Shown here: one piece after another, positions 17,836 through 27,056 of the stretch
Layout: each line of letters starts with the position of its first letter
Numbering within the stretch: the first letter of the stretch is position 1
From: Verrucomicrobiota bacterium
GTDB taxonomy: Bacteria > Verrucomicrobiota > Verrucomicrobiia > Opitutales > UBA953
Assembly: GCA_015061905.1 (NCBI GenBank)
Contig: SUVQ01000001.1
Span: forward strand, 62,001-126,000
DNA length: 64,000 nucleotides
Direction of reading: 5' to 3'
The notes under the pieces: model-generated
Databases searched by the model: none
What the model was told of the DNA's origin: nothing
Seen by the model: only the letters and a program-made list of their open reading frames with translations
Position numbers and translations under genes: made by a program

Positions 17836-20532
17836 TTAGTTTCTCAGCTGGCGCGCGGTCGGTTTTTCGATTTTGATGTCGACGGTCGCGGCGGGCAGTT
17901 TTGCGCCGGAAATTTTCAGCGTTGCCTTGCCGGCGGAATCGCGCTTGGAGCGCAAAATCACCTGCGCCATGCCGGAAAACGCCTTAATCGTGTCGCCTTT
18001 CATCGAATCGTGGTCGGTCGGGTCGCCGTTACACACGCCGACGATTTCGGCGTTCCCGCTGACGGAGAATTTCAGGCGGTTGTCGGCGGTCGGCACCTTG
18101 CGTCCTTTTTTGTCTTCGATAACGATTGTAACGTAAGCGAGGTCGCGCCCGTCGCCGAGAATCGTCGAGCGATCGACGGAAACGTTCATTTGCGCGGGAG
18201 CGTCGGTGGTTTCCACAATGTCTTCCGCCCATTTTTTTCCGTTTTTGTAGGCGACGACTTTGAGCGTTCCCGGCTCGTATTTCACGTCCGTCCACGTCAG
18301 GCGGAAGCGTTCCCGCATGTCGCCGTTCATGTCTTTTCCGGTGAGCCCTGCGCCTGTTTTTTTCTTTCGCTTGCCGAGAGATTTTCCGTTCAAAAAGAGT
18401 TCGGCGGAATCGCCGCTCGTGTAAACGAACACGGGCGTAATTTTTCCTTCGCGCTGACCTTTCCAGTTCCAATGCGGAAGAATGTGCGCCATCGGCACGT
18501 CCGGCATCCAGTGCGACTGATAAAGGTAAGTGCGGTCTTTCCAAAAGCCGCAGAGATCGACGATTCCGAAATACGAACTGCGGGAAGGCGTGCCCTGCGC
18601 GAGGATTTTCGCCATTTCCTCTTTGAGTTTTTTGATTTCGGCTTCGGACGCACCGCGAAAATCGTTTTCCGGCTTGCGCCCGAGGTTCCACGGCGTGGGC
18701 TCGCCGAGATAATCGAAGCCCGTCCAAACGTATTCTCCGGCGCAGCGCGGCTCGTCTTCAAGCGCGCCGAATTCCACGTCCGGCGCATACGCCCAGCCCG
18801 GCGCGTAAAGCCCGTAGTCGCTGACTTGGCAAATCGCGAGATTGTCGCAGAAATTGCGTCGCCAGAACGGCGCGTAATCCTTGTCGTTTTCCGGGAACGA
18901 GTAAAACCCGCGCGTGCTCACGCAGGACGAAGTTTCCGAGGCGACGAAAGGCATTTTCGGATTTTTGCTCGCGAAATTTTTGTAGTCGTTCGGTTTGTAG
19001 TTGAAGCCGTAAACGTCAAATTCCTTGCCGAAGCCGTTCCACGAAGCACTCAAGTCGTTGCAACCGACCGTTACCGGACGCGTCGTATCGTATTTTTTGA
19101 AAAGCGAAACGAGGTCTTTCGCAATCGCGATCCCGTCTTTCGCGCCCTGCTCGGCGATTTCGTTCCCGGCGGACCACGCAATCACGCAGGCGTGATTTCT
19201 GTCGCGCATGACAAAATTGCGCACGTCGCGTTCCCGCCAGTCATTCCAATAGAGATTGTAGCCGTTTGCCTTGCCTTCCTTGAGGTGTTTCCAGCAGTCG
19301 AAAAGCTCGTTGTCGACGAGAATACCCATGCGGTCGCAAAGCTCAAGAAGTTCGGGCGCGGGCGGATTGTGCGAAGTGCGAATCGAGTTTACGCCGAAGC
19401 TTTTCAAAATCTCAATCTGCCGCTCGATCGCTCGTTTATGAACGGCGCCGCCGAGCGGTCCCAAATCGTGGTGCTGGCAAACGCCTTTGATTTGAACGCG
19501 GCGATTGTTCAGGTAAAATCCGTCCGGCTTCCATTCGGCTTTGCGCACGCCGAAGATCGTGTCTTTGCGGTCGGTCGTTTTCGCCTTCCCGTCGCTCCCG
19601 ACGATTTTTACCGTCGTGCGCAAAACGTAAAGCGAGGGAGAAAGCACGTCCCAAAGCTTCGGCGAACTCAGCGAAAAAGACGCTTCGATGACTTTTTCCT
19701 TCCCGGCGGGAACGCTGACCGAACCGACGGCTTTCGTCGCCAGCGGCTTATCTTTTTTCCCGACAAGCGGATAGACGGCTTGAAGAATTTCGACGTTCAC
19801 GGGAGCGTCGTCGGTGTTGGCAACCGTCGTCGCGACATTGATTTTCGCGCTCGACGCCTTAATTTCCTTCGGCGGTTTCTTGTCGTTGATTTTCTTGATT
19901 CCCTTGATTTCGGGCACCGTAACGAAAACGCCCCAATGCGCAATATGCACGGGATTTGCTTCCGTAATCCAAACGTGGCGGTAAATACCCGCTCCCGGAT
20001 ACCAGCGCGTCGAGTTCTGCTTGTTTTCCGCGCGCACGGCGACAACGTTTTTCCCGCCGTATTTCAAAAATTTCGTAATATCGACGCGGAACGAGTTGTA
20101 GCCGTATTTCCACTCGACGGCGAGTTGCCCGTTGACGTAAACCTGCGGCGTCATCATCACGCCGTCAAAATCGAGGAAAAAGCGGTTGCCCTTCGAGGCG
20201 GCGGGAACGGAAAATTCCTTGCGATACCAGCCGACGGCGTCCCACGGGAGCGAGGCGGTTTGGTTCGGTTTGTTCGGCATGAATCGGCTTTCCACGCCCC
20301 AATCGTGCGGCAGGTCGAGCTTGCGCCATTTCGCGTCGGAGTAGCCGGGCTTGGCGGCTTCCGCGCCGGGATCGTTGCGCTCCAAGCAATGTTCGTCGCC
20401 GCCGAACTTCGCAAAACGCCAATCAAAGTCAAAGGTTTGGCGTTGAGAATATTTTACGGGAGCGGAAAAAAGCGTTCCCGCAAAAACAAACGACGCGAGA
20501 GCAGTAAAAGCAAAGAATTTGGGGGAAATCAT
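17836..20532 (-). CDS. Secreted glycoside hydrolase family 2 protein (beta-galactosidase-like)
   Basis: The 898-residue protein has a signal peptide (ending TLFSAP), an N-terminal GH2 sugar-binding jellyroll (about 35-230; DLPHDWG, GWYRKEF, VYVNGQ), an immunoglobulin-like domain and a TIM barrel with RTSHNPP, IAWSAGNE containing the acid/base Glu near 456 and VASETSS with the nucleophile Glu near 530. The C-terminal portion holds further beta domains typical of DUF4982-bearing enzymes. It should act outside the cytoplasm on galactosides or related glycans; the exact specificity cannot be told. It stands alone, with no transporter or other glycosidase nearby. Confidence 0.88.
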   Translation of the reverse strand: MISPKFFAFTALASFVFAGTLFSAPVKYSQRQTFDFDWRFAKFGGDEHCLERNDPGAEAAKPGYSDAKWRKLDLPHDWGVESRFMPNKPNQTASLPWDAVGWYRKEFSVPAASKGNRFFLDFDGVMMTPQVYVNGQLAVEWKYGYNSFRVDITKFLKYGGKNVVAVRAENKQNSTRWYPGAGIYRHVWITEANPVHIAHWGVFVTVPEIKGIKKINDKKPPKEIKASSAKINVATTVANTDDAPVNVEILQAVYPLVGKKDKPLATKAVGSVSVPAGKEKVIEASFSLSSPKLWDVLSPSLYVLRTTVKIVGSDGKAKTTDRKDTIFGVRKAEWKPDGFYLNNRRVQIKGVCQHHDLGPLGGAVHKRAIERQIEILKSFGVNSIRTSHNPPAPELLELCDRMGILVDNELFDCWKHLKEGKANGYNLYWNDWRERDVRNFVMRDRNHACVIAWSAGNEIAEQGAKDGIAIAKDLVSLFKKYDTTRPVTVGCNDLSASWNGFGKEFDVYGFNYKPNDYKNFASKNPKMPFVASETSSCVSTRGFYSFPENDKDYAPFWRRNFCDNLAICQVSDYGLYAPGWAYAPDVEFGALEDEPRCAGEYVWTGFDYLGEPTPWNLGRKPENDFRGASEAEIKKLKEEMAKILAQGTPSRSSYFGIVDLCGFWKDRTYLYQSHWMPDVPMAHILPHWNWKGQREGKITPVFVYTSGDSAELFLNGKSLGKRKKKTGAGLTGKDMNGDMRERFRLTWTDVKYEPGTLKVVAYKNGKKWAEDIVETTDAPAQMNVSVDRSTILGDGRDLAYVTIVIEDKKGRKVPTADNRLKFSVSGNAEIVGVCNGDPTDHDSMKGDTIKAFSGMAQVILRSKRDSAGKATLKISGAKLPAATVDIKIEKPTARQLRN

Positions 20533-20628
20533 AAAACGAATTTACCGATTCGCCGCTTCTGCGAAAACAAAAAAAAGCCACCGCTTTTCTTAAAACGCCC
20601 GAGAAGCGGGAACGCCTTTCACGCAAAA

Positions 20629-20759
20629 CGTAAAAAATTCGCGCAAAGACGCCAAAACACAGAGTTTTTTTACATTTTTAAGAAATTCTCACGGAACCGC
20701 AGACACACAGAGTTTTTTCACGTTTAAAACTTCTTCGCGGCTTCGCGCGAAAAAAAACG
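20629..20759. repeat. Interspersed composite repeat, copy 3
   Basis: It begins TTCGCGCAAAGACGCC and ends CTTCTTCGCGGCTTCGCGCGAA, the inverted counterpart. The inside is replaced by CACACAGAGTTTTTT-type modules rather than the ATTCGTG module of copies 1 and 2. It fills most of the gene-free interval 20533-20843. Confidence 0.75.
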
Positions 20760-20843
20760 GGAAGCCTCGCACAAAAGCGCAAAATTCGGGAACGGAAAGC
20801 TTCGTGCTTGCGGGCTCTGCGAGGAATTTATTTTATCGTTCCC

Positions 20844-22655
20844 GTGAAAAAAATCGTTTTTGCCCTTGCCGCAATGAGCACTTTTTCGTTTCCCGCACCT
20901 GAATCTTACGGACAAAACCTGCCCGCCGCCTCAAGCGTTCCCGCCGCGCAACAGCCGGCTTCCGCCAACGGAGAACTGCTCAATCTGATTACGCTCGCAG
21001 ATTTGACGCTATATAAAAATCCGCGGGATGTTGCCGCTGCCGCCAATAGGCTTTTGGAAAAAACCGACATCATCGCCGACGACAAACTCCGCACCTCCGT
21101 GCGCCTTTCCCTCGCAGAAATTTCCGCCGAGCCGGAAAAATTTCCCGAAATCCGGACGCGTCATTTCAAAAAAATTTCACTTCGCTTCACGGACATTGCC
21201 GACGAAGCTCGCAAAAACAAAAATTACAAAACCGCCCTCAACTCCGCTCAAATCGCCGCCAAGGCAGATCCGCGCAACATGAAGGCGCGGCTGATTCTCG
21301 CCTCGCTCGTCGACGCTTACGGAGGCGACACGCCCACGGCACTCAAACTCATGCACGCCGGGCTGAAATTCATCGATCTCGATGCCGCCGTTACGCCGGA
21401 TTATTTTTCAAAATATTTTGAAATGCTCTTTGCGCTTCAGCAGGATTTTGTTCTGTCCGAACAGGCGACAAAGATTCTGAAAAATCCGAACGTTCCCGCA
21501 AAGACGCGCAAACTCGTCGCGCTTGCCGGAGCTTTTGCGCTCTACAATCGCGGGAAATACGCAGATTCGCTCGCGCTCATTGCGCGGGAACGCCTCGACG
21601 AAATTGTCGCCGGGAACGACGACGCAATCCACGGGCGCATTCTGAAAGCGCGGAATCTTTTCGCGTCCGGGCAACGCGCAGAAGCCGTGGAACTGCTCGA
21701 AGACAGCCTTCCGCAATTCCCCGCGGAAAAACGCGAACTCATTTACAACCAACTCTCGCGGTTTTTCTCCGAATCCGGAAACTACGAAGGCGTTTTATCC
21801 GTCGCGCAACGCCAAACCGAAGAAAACCAAGCCTCGCTCAGCCCGCGCCTGAGCCGCCTTTTCGCCTACAAAAAGCTCGGGAACGCAAACGCCTTTGACG
21901 CGGAACTTGCGACGATTTTCGAACTTTTTTCCACCTCGCAAGGCGCGCTCGTTGCGCTCGCAAACTTCGCCGCCGAACAGGGAATGCCGGAGCTTGCGCT
22001 ACGCTGCATGGACACGGCGCAGCTTCACCACTTCGAGGCACCGCTTTTTGTCGCCGCCGCCGTCGAATCCCTGGTCGCGGCAAACCGCCCGGCAGAAGCG
22101 ATTGAAGCCTACGTTCAGGCAACCGGAGCCGACCCGAAAGTTTTCGAAGAATTTCAAACCGTCATCTCCGCCGTGCTCGCCTCCGCTTACGCCGAAGCCG
22201 CCAAAGCGGAACCCGATCCCGCCAAGGCGGAACCGTTGCGCACGCATTGCGACCTTCTGCTGAGCCAATTTTTGGAAAATCCCGCCGTCCGCCCGGAAAA
22301 CCAAATCGCGGTCATTCGCCATTTCCGACGCATCGGGCGAGACGACATCGCCAACCGCATCGCCACCGCCGCGCTGAAAAAATTCCCCTGGCACTCGCAA
22401 ATCCGCGCCGACTGGCTTTCCCTGCAACTTGCCTTGCCGGATTCGCTCGCCCGCATCAACGTTCCCGCCGAAATCCGCACGCTCGCGGAAATGCGCCGCC
22501 CGGATCCGAAAGTTTGGAAAGAAGTCCTCGCATGGCTCGACTCTGCGGGAACGCCGCAGGCAAGCGGCGGCTGGAGCGCACCGCTCGACGCGGGAACGCT
22601 TTCCGCGGAAGAATGCGCCAAGCTTCGCGAACTCGTCGCCCCGCTTTCACAGTAA
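20844..22655 (+). CDS. Secreted tetratricopeptide-like repeat protein
   Basis: Translation is placed at GTG 20844, giving a signal peptide (MKKIVFALAAMSTFSFPAPES); an in-frame TTG at 20808 is less likely. The 603-residue protein is almost wholly helical and alanine-rich, with helix pairs such as ALNSAQIAAKADPRNMKARL and ALYNRGKYADSLALIARE that fit TPR repeats. It probably acts as a scaffold in the periplasm or at the envelope. It ends 21 bases before dprA and may share its transcript. Confidence 0.7.
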   Translation: MKKIVFALAAMSTFSFPAPESYGQNLPAASSVPAAQQPASANGELLNLITLADLTLYKNPRDVAAAANRLLEKTDIIADDKLRTSVRLSLAEISAEPEKFPEIRTRHFKKISLRFTDIADEARKNKNYKTALNSAQIAAKADPRNMKARLILASLVDAYGGDTPTALKLMHAGLKFIDLDAAVTPDYFSKYFEMLFALQQDFVLSEQATKILKNPNVPAKTRKLVALAGAFALYNRGKYADSLALIARERLDEIVAGNDDAIHGRILKARNLFASGQRAEAVELLEDSLPQFPAEKRELIYNQLSRFFSESGNYEGVLSVAQRQTEENQASLSPRLSRLFAYKKLGNANAFDAELATIFELFSTSQGALVALANFAAEQGMPELALRCMDTAQLHHFEAPLFVAAAVESLVAANRPAEAIEAYVQATGADPKVFEEFQTVISAVLASAYAEAAKAEPDPAKAEPLRTHCDLLLSQFLENPAVRPENQIAVIRHFRRIGRDDIANRIATAALKKFPWHSQIRADWLSLQLALPDSLARINVPAEIRTLAEMRRPDPKVWKEVLAWLDSAGTPQASGGWSAPLDAGTLSAEECAKLRELVAPLSQ

Positions 22656-22676
22656 AATTTTTCAGAGCAAAAAAAA

Positions 22677-23825
22677 ATGACTCCGACTCCGCGCCAAGCC
22701 GCCATGATTCTCAACGGGCTTCCCGGAGTCGGGCCCGTGGCTTGCCGTCGCCTTCGGGAAATTTTCGGAGATGACCTCGTCGCCGTTCTCTTCGCGGAGA
22801 AAAAGAAACTTTTCGGCGTGCCCGGCCTCGGGAAAACGCTCGCGGAAAGAATTTCGGCGTGGCGGGATTTTTTTGATTTGGAAAAAGAAGAACGCGCCCT
22901 CGCCGCCCACGATGCGAAATTTATTCCGTTTTTCGACGATGCGTTCCCGCCGCTTTTGAAAGAGATTCCGGATCCGCCCGTCGGGCTCTACCTTCGCGGG
23001 AACGCCGATGCGTTGCCGTCGCGGGAGACCGTCGGACTTATCGGCACGCGCAAAGCTTCGCTTTACGGCACGACGCAGGCGAAAAAAATTTCGCGGGAGC
23101 TTGCGGCGGCGGGCTGGAACGTTGTCAGCGGCGGTGCGCGGGGAATCGACACCGCCGCCCACGAAGCCGCGCTCGAAGCCGGCGGACGCACGCTTTGCGT
23201 GCTCGGTTGCGGCATAGATCTTGTTTACCCGCCGGACAACGCGGAATTGTTCAAAAAAATCGCGCAAAGCTCCGGCGCGCTTCTCAGCGAATTTCCTTTC
23301 GGGAAAAAAGCGGACAAGCGCACGTTCCCGCAACGCAACCGCATCATCGCCGGAATCTCGGCGGGAACGCTCGTCGTGGAATCCGATTGTAGCGGCGGAA
23401 GCATCATCACCGCGCATTTTGCGGCAGATTACGGGCGCACGGTTTTCGCCCTGCCCGGGCGCGTCGAACAACCCGGTTCGCGCGGTTGCCATAAGCTGAT
23501 TCGAGAAGGCGCCACTCTCGCCACCTGCGCGGCAGACATCATCGACGATCTTTCGGGAACGCCCGTGCAACAGCTCCTCGCCCTCGAAAATGCGCCCGCC
23601 GAAACGGGAAACCGCGAAAATCCGCCGCAACACGCCGAGTCCGAAAAACTTTCCGCCGAAGCTCAAAAAATTCTCGCGCACCTGCAAAACGGAGACGCAT
23701 TGACGCCGGACGCTCTCGCAGAGCTCACCGCCCTGCCGTTCCCGCTCGTTTCCGCAACGCTCCTGCTTCTGGAGCTCGACCGCCTCGTCGCCCGAAAAAC
23801 CGACGGCTCCTACGAAATTCTTTGA
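22677..23825 (+). CDS. dprA: DNA-processing protein DprA (Smf)
   Basis: The 382-residue protein has an N-terminal helix-hairpin-helix/SAM-like part (LNGLPGVGPVACRRL), the Rossmann core (VGLIGTRKAS; VVSGGARGIDTAAHEAAL; TFPQRNRIIAGIS; SGGSIITAHFA; PGRVEQPGSRGCHKLI) and a C-terminal winged-helix domain (about 320-382). In transformable bacteria DprA binds incoming single-stranded DNA and loads RecA. It is found also in bacteria not known to be transformable, so alone it does not prove competence. Relevant here because of the pilus motor operon and the iterated oligomer. Confidence 0.95.
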   Translation: MTPTPRQAAMILNGLPGVGPVACRRLREIFGDDLVAVLFAEKKKLFGVPGLGKTLAERISAWRDFFDLEKEERALAAHDAKFIPFFDDAFPPLLKEIPDPPVGLYLRGNADALPSRETVGLIGTRKASLYGTTQAKKISRELAAAGWNVVSGGARGIDTAAHEAALEAGGRTLCVLGCGIDLVYPPDNAELFKKIAQSSGALLSEFPFGKKADKRTFPQRNRIIAGISAGTLVVESDCSGGSIITAHFAADYGRTVFALPGRVEQPGSRGCHKLIREGATLATCAADIIDDLSGTPVQQLLALENAPAETGNRENPPQHAESEKLSAEAQKILAHLQNGDALTPDALAELTALPFPLVSATLLLLELDRLVARKTDGSYEIL

Positions 23826-23917
23826 AAAATCCCCCTCCCGCAAAAAAAAATTCGTTTCAAACGACGAGGAGCGTTCCCGTTGCGGCACCCGCGAAAAAAA
23901 GGCTTGACTAATTACTG

Positions 23918-23945
23918 TTGACCAAAAGAACAGAAGTTCTATAAT
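23918..23945 (+). promoter_or_regulatory. sigma-70-type promoter with inverted repeat in the spacer
   Basis: TTGACC (23918-23923) and a perfect TATAAT (23940-23945) are 16 bases apart. The spacer holds AGAAC-AGAA-GTTCT (23927-23940), a possible operator. It drives the gene at 23984. Confidence 0.75.
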
Positions 23946-23983
23946 TTCTGCTCCTTAATCGGATTGTTAGGTTATTTAATTAT

Positions 23984-24421
23984 ATGAAGAAGACAACAAA
24001 GACCGCAGCCGCCAAAGGTTGCGCGAAAAAGAAAACAACAAACACTGAAAAGAAAGCAACGCCGGCGGTAACGAAAAAAACCGCCACGAAGGCAACGCCC
24101 AAAACGGCTGTAACCAAAAAAGCGCCTGCAAAAAAAGCACCCGCCGCCACTAAGAAAGCTACGAAAAAAGTAACGCGTATCGTCGCGAACGTAGATGTCG
24201 GCTGGGGCAACATGCTTTACATTCGCGGCGAAGGTGCCGGATTGAGCTGGGAACAAGGCGTTCCGATGCTTTGCGAAAACGGCACGGAATGGCATTGGAC
24301 GGCGGAAACCGACGCGGAACCGATTTCCTTCAAGTTCCTCGTGAACGACGAAATCTGGGCCGCCGGAGAAAACGTCACCATCAACGCCGGAGACGTTCAC
24401 ATCTCCACCCCGACGTTCTAA
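23984..24421 (+). CDS. Histone-H1-like basic tail fused to a CBM48/glycogen-binding-like domain
   Basis: The 145-residue protein has two parts. Residues 1-65 are Lys/Ala/Thr-rich (KKAPAKKAPA-type repeats), like histone H1 or chlamydial Hc1 tails that bind DNA without sequence specificity. Residues about 66-145 form a short beta domain with the pattern GNMLYIRGEG, LSWEQG and FKFLVND, resembling the starch/glycogen-binding modules of CBM48/AMPK-beta. How the two parts work together is unknown. It has the best sigma-70 promoter in the window and its own terminator, so it is probably strongly expressed. Confidence 0.75.
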   Translation: MKKTTKTAAAKGCAKKKTTNTEKKATPAVTKKTATKATPKTAVTKKAPAKKAPAATKKATKKVTRIVANVDVGWGNMLYIRGEGAGLSWEQGVPMLCENGTEWHWTAETDAEPISFKFLVNDEIWAAGENVTINAGDVHISTPTF

Positions 24422-24440
24422 TTTCCTGTCGTTAAAAATA

Positions 24441-24474
24441 AAAAGCGCGTTCCCGCAACGGAGCGCGCTTTTTT
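24441..24474. terminator. bidirectional terminator containing one iterated motif copy
   Basis: AAAAGCGCG (24441-24449) pairs with CGCGCTTTT (24464-24472), flanked by A and T runs. The loop side holds CGTTCCCG. It serves the convergent pair at 24421 and 24479. Confidence 0.85.
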
Positions 24475-24478
24475 ATTT

Positions 24479-25276
24479 CTAAATTAACCCGAGTTCGCGA
24501 GCTTTTTTCATAAAATCCGGCGTTCCCGCAATCCAACGCAAATTCGGCATTTTCGCGGAAACTTCCCGCAACGGGAACGCCGCGTTCCCGCCAAGAAACA
24601 CCATCTCCCGCCCGGCGGACTCAATCATCGCCGCCGCCGCCGCGATATCCCAAATCTTCGTATTGTAATCAACGCTTCCGTCAATCGCGCCGAAGGCATT
24701 ATACGCCAAATTCAACGCCGCCGAGCCTTGGCAACGCAAGGCGTTTACCGTCATCAGCGGCTCCAGTGCCGCCAACTCCGCCGGCTTCATCGGGAAATGC
24801 AAACTGATAAGACTGTGGTGATTGAACGCCGGAGCTTCGATATTCGCGGGAACACCGTTCTTGGAAAGCGGCACGCTTTTTCCGCCTTCCAAAAATGCTT
24901 TTTGCGCGTGATCGTAAAGTATCCCGTAAACGGGGAATCCGTTTTCGAGCAACGCCAGCGAGATTGCACAAAGCGGGATTCCGCGCGCGAAATTATTCGT
25001 CCCGTCAATCGGATCCAAAACCCACGCAAAGCGGGAACGCAACTCCCGCGCCGGCTCGCCCGGCAACGGCAAATCTTCCTCCGAGCAAAAATCATCCTGC
25101 GGGAACGCGCCCGTAATGAAATCCGTGATACGTTTTGAAATCTCCAAATCCGCCTCCGTTACGCGCGTGTCGTCGCGCTTCCAGCGGCTTTCCACCTTGG
25201 AAAATTTTTCTTCAAAAAACGAAACCGTTCCCGAAACGGCTTTCCGGGCAATTTCTATGCGTTTTTCAATTTCCAT
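24479..25276 (-). CDS. Inositol monophosphatase family protein
   Basis: The start is ATG 25276 (MEIEKRIEIARK); the upstream in-frame stretch overlaps leuC and is not coding. The 265-residue enzyme has the metal-binding EEDLP, the WVLDPIDGTNNFARG signature and the WDIAAAAAMIESAG C-terminal motif of the Mg2+-dependent, Li+-sensitive phosphatase superfamily. Substrates in bacteria include inositol phosphates, histidinol phosphate and 3'-phosphoadenosine phosphate; which one applies is open. It begins 26 bases after leuC on the same strand, so the two are likely co-transcribed. Confidence 0.88.
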   Translation of the reverse strand: MEIEKRIEIARKAVSGTVSFFEEKFSKVESRWKRDDTRVTEADLEISKRITDFITGAFPQDDFCSEEDLPLPGEPARELRSRFAWVLDPIDGTNNFARGIPLCAISLALLENGFPVYGILYDHAQKAFLEGGKSVPLSKNGVPANIEAPAFNHHSLISLHFPMKPAELAALEPLMTVNALRCQGSAALNLAYNAFGAIDGSVDYNTKIWDIAAAAAMIESAGREMVFLGGNAAFPLREVSAKMPNLRWIAGTPDFMKKARELGLI

Positions 25277-25302
25277 GATTTTGACGGGAGAAACGACACC
25301 CG

Positions 25303-26709
25303 TTACAGCCCGAAAACTTCGCGGCAGTCGGCAACTTCGCCCTTCACGGCGGCGGCGGCAACCATCAGCGGCGACATCAGCAGCGTGCGCCCCGTCGGCG
25401 AGCCTTGGCGCCCTTTGAAATTGCGGTTCGACGCGCTCGCGCAAACCTGATCGCCGACCAGTTTGTCCGGATTCATCGCCAAACACATCGAGCAACCCGC
25501 CATGCGCCATTCAAAGCCCGCGTCGCGGAAAATCTGCGCGATACCGAGTTTTTCGCATTGCGCGGCAACGATTTGCGAGCCGGGAACGGCAAGCGCTTTC
25601 ACACCCGGTGCCACTTTTTTTCCCGCCAAATATTTTGCAACCAATTGAAAATCCGAGAGCCGCCCGTTCGTGCACGAACCGATAAACGCGACATCGACCT
25701 TCGTTCCCGCCACGGGAGTGCCCGGCGAAAAACGCGTGTAGCGGTAAGCTTCTTCCGCCGTCGCGGCATCCGTCGCCGAAAGCTCCTCCGGACGCGGGAA
25801 CGTCGCCGTCACGGGAACGCTCTGCGCGGGCGTAATACCCCAAGTTACCGTCGGTGCAATGTCTGCCGCGTCGACGTTGACGACATCGTCGTAAACGCAA
25901 TCCGGGTCGCTTGCAAAAGATTTCCAGCGCGCAACCGCAGCTTCCCACTCCGCGTCTTTCGGCGCGAATTTACGCCCTTTGAGATAGGAGAACGTCGTTT
26001 TGTCGGGATTGACGTAGCCGACACGCGCTCCGCCTTCAATCGCCATATTGCAAACCGTCATGCGTTCGTCCATTGAGAAATTATCAAACACGCTCCCGCC
26101 GTATTCGTGCGCGTAGCCGATCCCGCCGTCCACACCGAGCAAGTTTATCAGATGCAGGGCAACGTCTTTCGCGGTAACGCCGGGCTTAAGCGCGCCGTTG
26201 ACGTTGATGCGGCGCACTTTGAGCGGCGAGAACGCAAGCGTCTGTGTCGCAAGCACGTTGCGCACCTGCGAAGTGCCGATGCCGAACGCGACCGCGCCGA
26301 ACGCGCCGTGCGTGGCAGTATGCGAGTCGCCGCACGCAATCGTTTTCCCCGGCTGCGTAATACCCTGCTCGGGACCGACAATATGGACAATGCCCTGGTG
26401 CCCGGTATGCGTATCGAAAAATTGAATACCATTTTCCGCGCAGTTTTTACGGAGCTCGGAAATCATCGACTGCGCAACGGTGTCGGAGAACGGCTCGGCA
26501 ACGCTCGTCGTCGGCACGATGTGGTCGACCGTCGCGAAAGTGCGCTCCGGGTGCATGACGGGCAGTTTCATGTCGCGCAACATTCCGAACGCCTGCGGCG
26601 AAGTTACTTCGTGAATGTAATGCGTGGCGATAAAAAGTTGCGTTTGTCCGTTCGGGAGCGTGGCGACGGTGTGCGCGTCCCAAACTTTTCGAAAAAGTGT
26701 TTTACCCAT
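25303..26709 (-). CDS. leuC: 3-isopropylmalate dehydratase large subunit LeuC
   Basis: The start is ATG 26709 ([15 protein letters not shown]). The 468-residue aconitase-type enzyme has [15 protein letters not shown], the [14 protein letters not shown] signature, [12 protein letters not shown] with the first cluster cysteine and [11 protein letters not shown] with the other two, so it should bind a 4Fe-4S cluster. With LeuD it isomerises isopropylmalate in leucine biosynthesis. leuD, normally adjacent, is not next to it here. A perfect hairpin lies 47 bases upstream. Confidence 0.95.
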   Translation of the reverse strand: MGKTLFRKVWDAHTVATLPNGQTQLFIATHYIHEVTSPQAFGMLRDMKLPVMHPERTFATVDHIVPTTSVAEPFSDTVAQSMISELRKNCAENGIQFFDTHTGHQGIVHIVGPEQGITQPGKTIACGDSHTATHGAFGAVAFGIGTSQVRNVLATQTLAFSPLKVRRINVNGALKPGVTAKDVALHLINLLGVDGGIGYAHEYGGSVFDNFSMDERMTVCNMAIEGGARVGYVNPDKTTFSYLKGRKFAPKDAEWEAAVARWKSFASDPDCVYDDVVNVDAADIAPTVTWGITPAQSVPVTATFPRPEELSATDAATAEEAYRYTRFSPGTPVAGTKVDVAFIGSCTNGRLSDFQLVAKYLAGKKVAPGVKALAVPGSQIVAAQCEKLGIAQIFRDAGFEWRMAGCSMCLAMNPDKLVGDQVCASASNRNFKGRQGSPTGRTLLMSPLMVAAAAVKGEVADCREVFGL

Positions 26710-26755
26710 AATGCGGAAAAATCTAATTCGTGCGACGCGTTCCCGCAAAGCGAAA

Positions 26756-26780
26756 TTTGTTGCTCGTTTCGAGCAACAAA
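26756..26780. promoter_or_regulatory. perfect inverted repeat upstream of leuC
   Basis: TTTGTTGCTCG (26756-26766) and CGAGCAACAAA (26770-26780) form an 11-bp stem with a 3-base loop and no T tract. It may be an operator or leader element of leuC. Confidence 0.45.
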
Positions 26781-26781
26781 T

Positions 26782-26867
26782 GCTGAAAAGCGTAAGCGCT
26801 TGGAAGTTGAGTTGTTTTGCAAGCGAAACAAGGAAAACTCTCGGCGAAGCCGATTAAACTTTTCAGC
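26782..26867. other. multi-branched inverted-repeat structure between leuC and tRNA-Arg
   Basis: GCTGAAAAG (26782-26790) pairs with CTTTTCAGC (26859-26867) and encloses small hairpins: TTGTTT/AAACAA (26812-26817/26826-26831) and TCGGC/GCCGA (26841-26845/26849-26853); AGCG/CGCT (26789-26800) overlaps the closing stem. It could be a structured leader of leuC or a small RNA. Confidence 0.35.
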
Positions 26868-26961
26868 CTCTCAGCTTTTAAACATTTAGCGAAGCATGCG
26901 CTTCGGCAAATTTCAATTTGACGATTAGGCTACGAATCCGTTTCATGGTAGCTTCTTTCGT

Positions 26962-27036
26962 GTTCCCGTATTTCAATGGATAGAATTCTGGCCTCCGAAG
27001 CCGGCGATCCGGGTTCGAATCCCGGCGGGAGCGCCA
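26962..27036 (+). tRNA. tRNA-Arg (CCG)
   Basis: Acceptor GTTCCCG (26962-26968) pairs with CGGGAGC (27026-27032), one G-T pair included. The anticodon loop CTCCGAA gives CCG. The T-arm is CCGGGTTCGAATCCCGG and the gene ends with discriminator G and encoded CCA. A TTGACG box (26918-26923) lies upstream, without a clear -10. Confidence 0.93.
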
Positions 27037-27056
27037 TTTTCCGCTTTTTTTGTTTC

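Noticed and set aside
17809-20727. A 972-codon open frame on the plus strand opposite the GH2 glycosidase
   Set aside because: It is an antisense shadow: the minus-strand frame has signal peptide, GH2 domains and catalytic residues, while the plus-strand product has no domain-like composition. Codon bias leaves long open antisense frames across this window.
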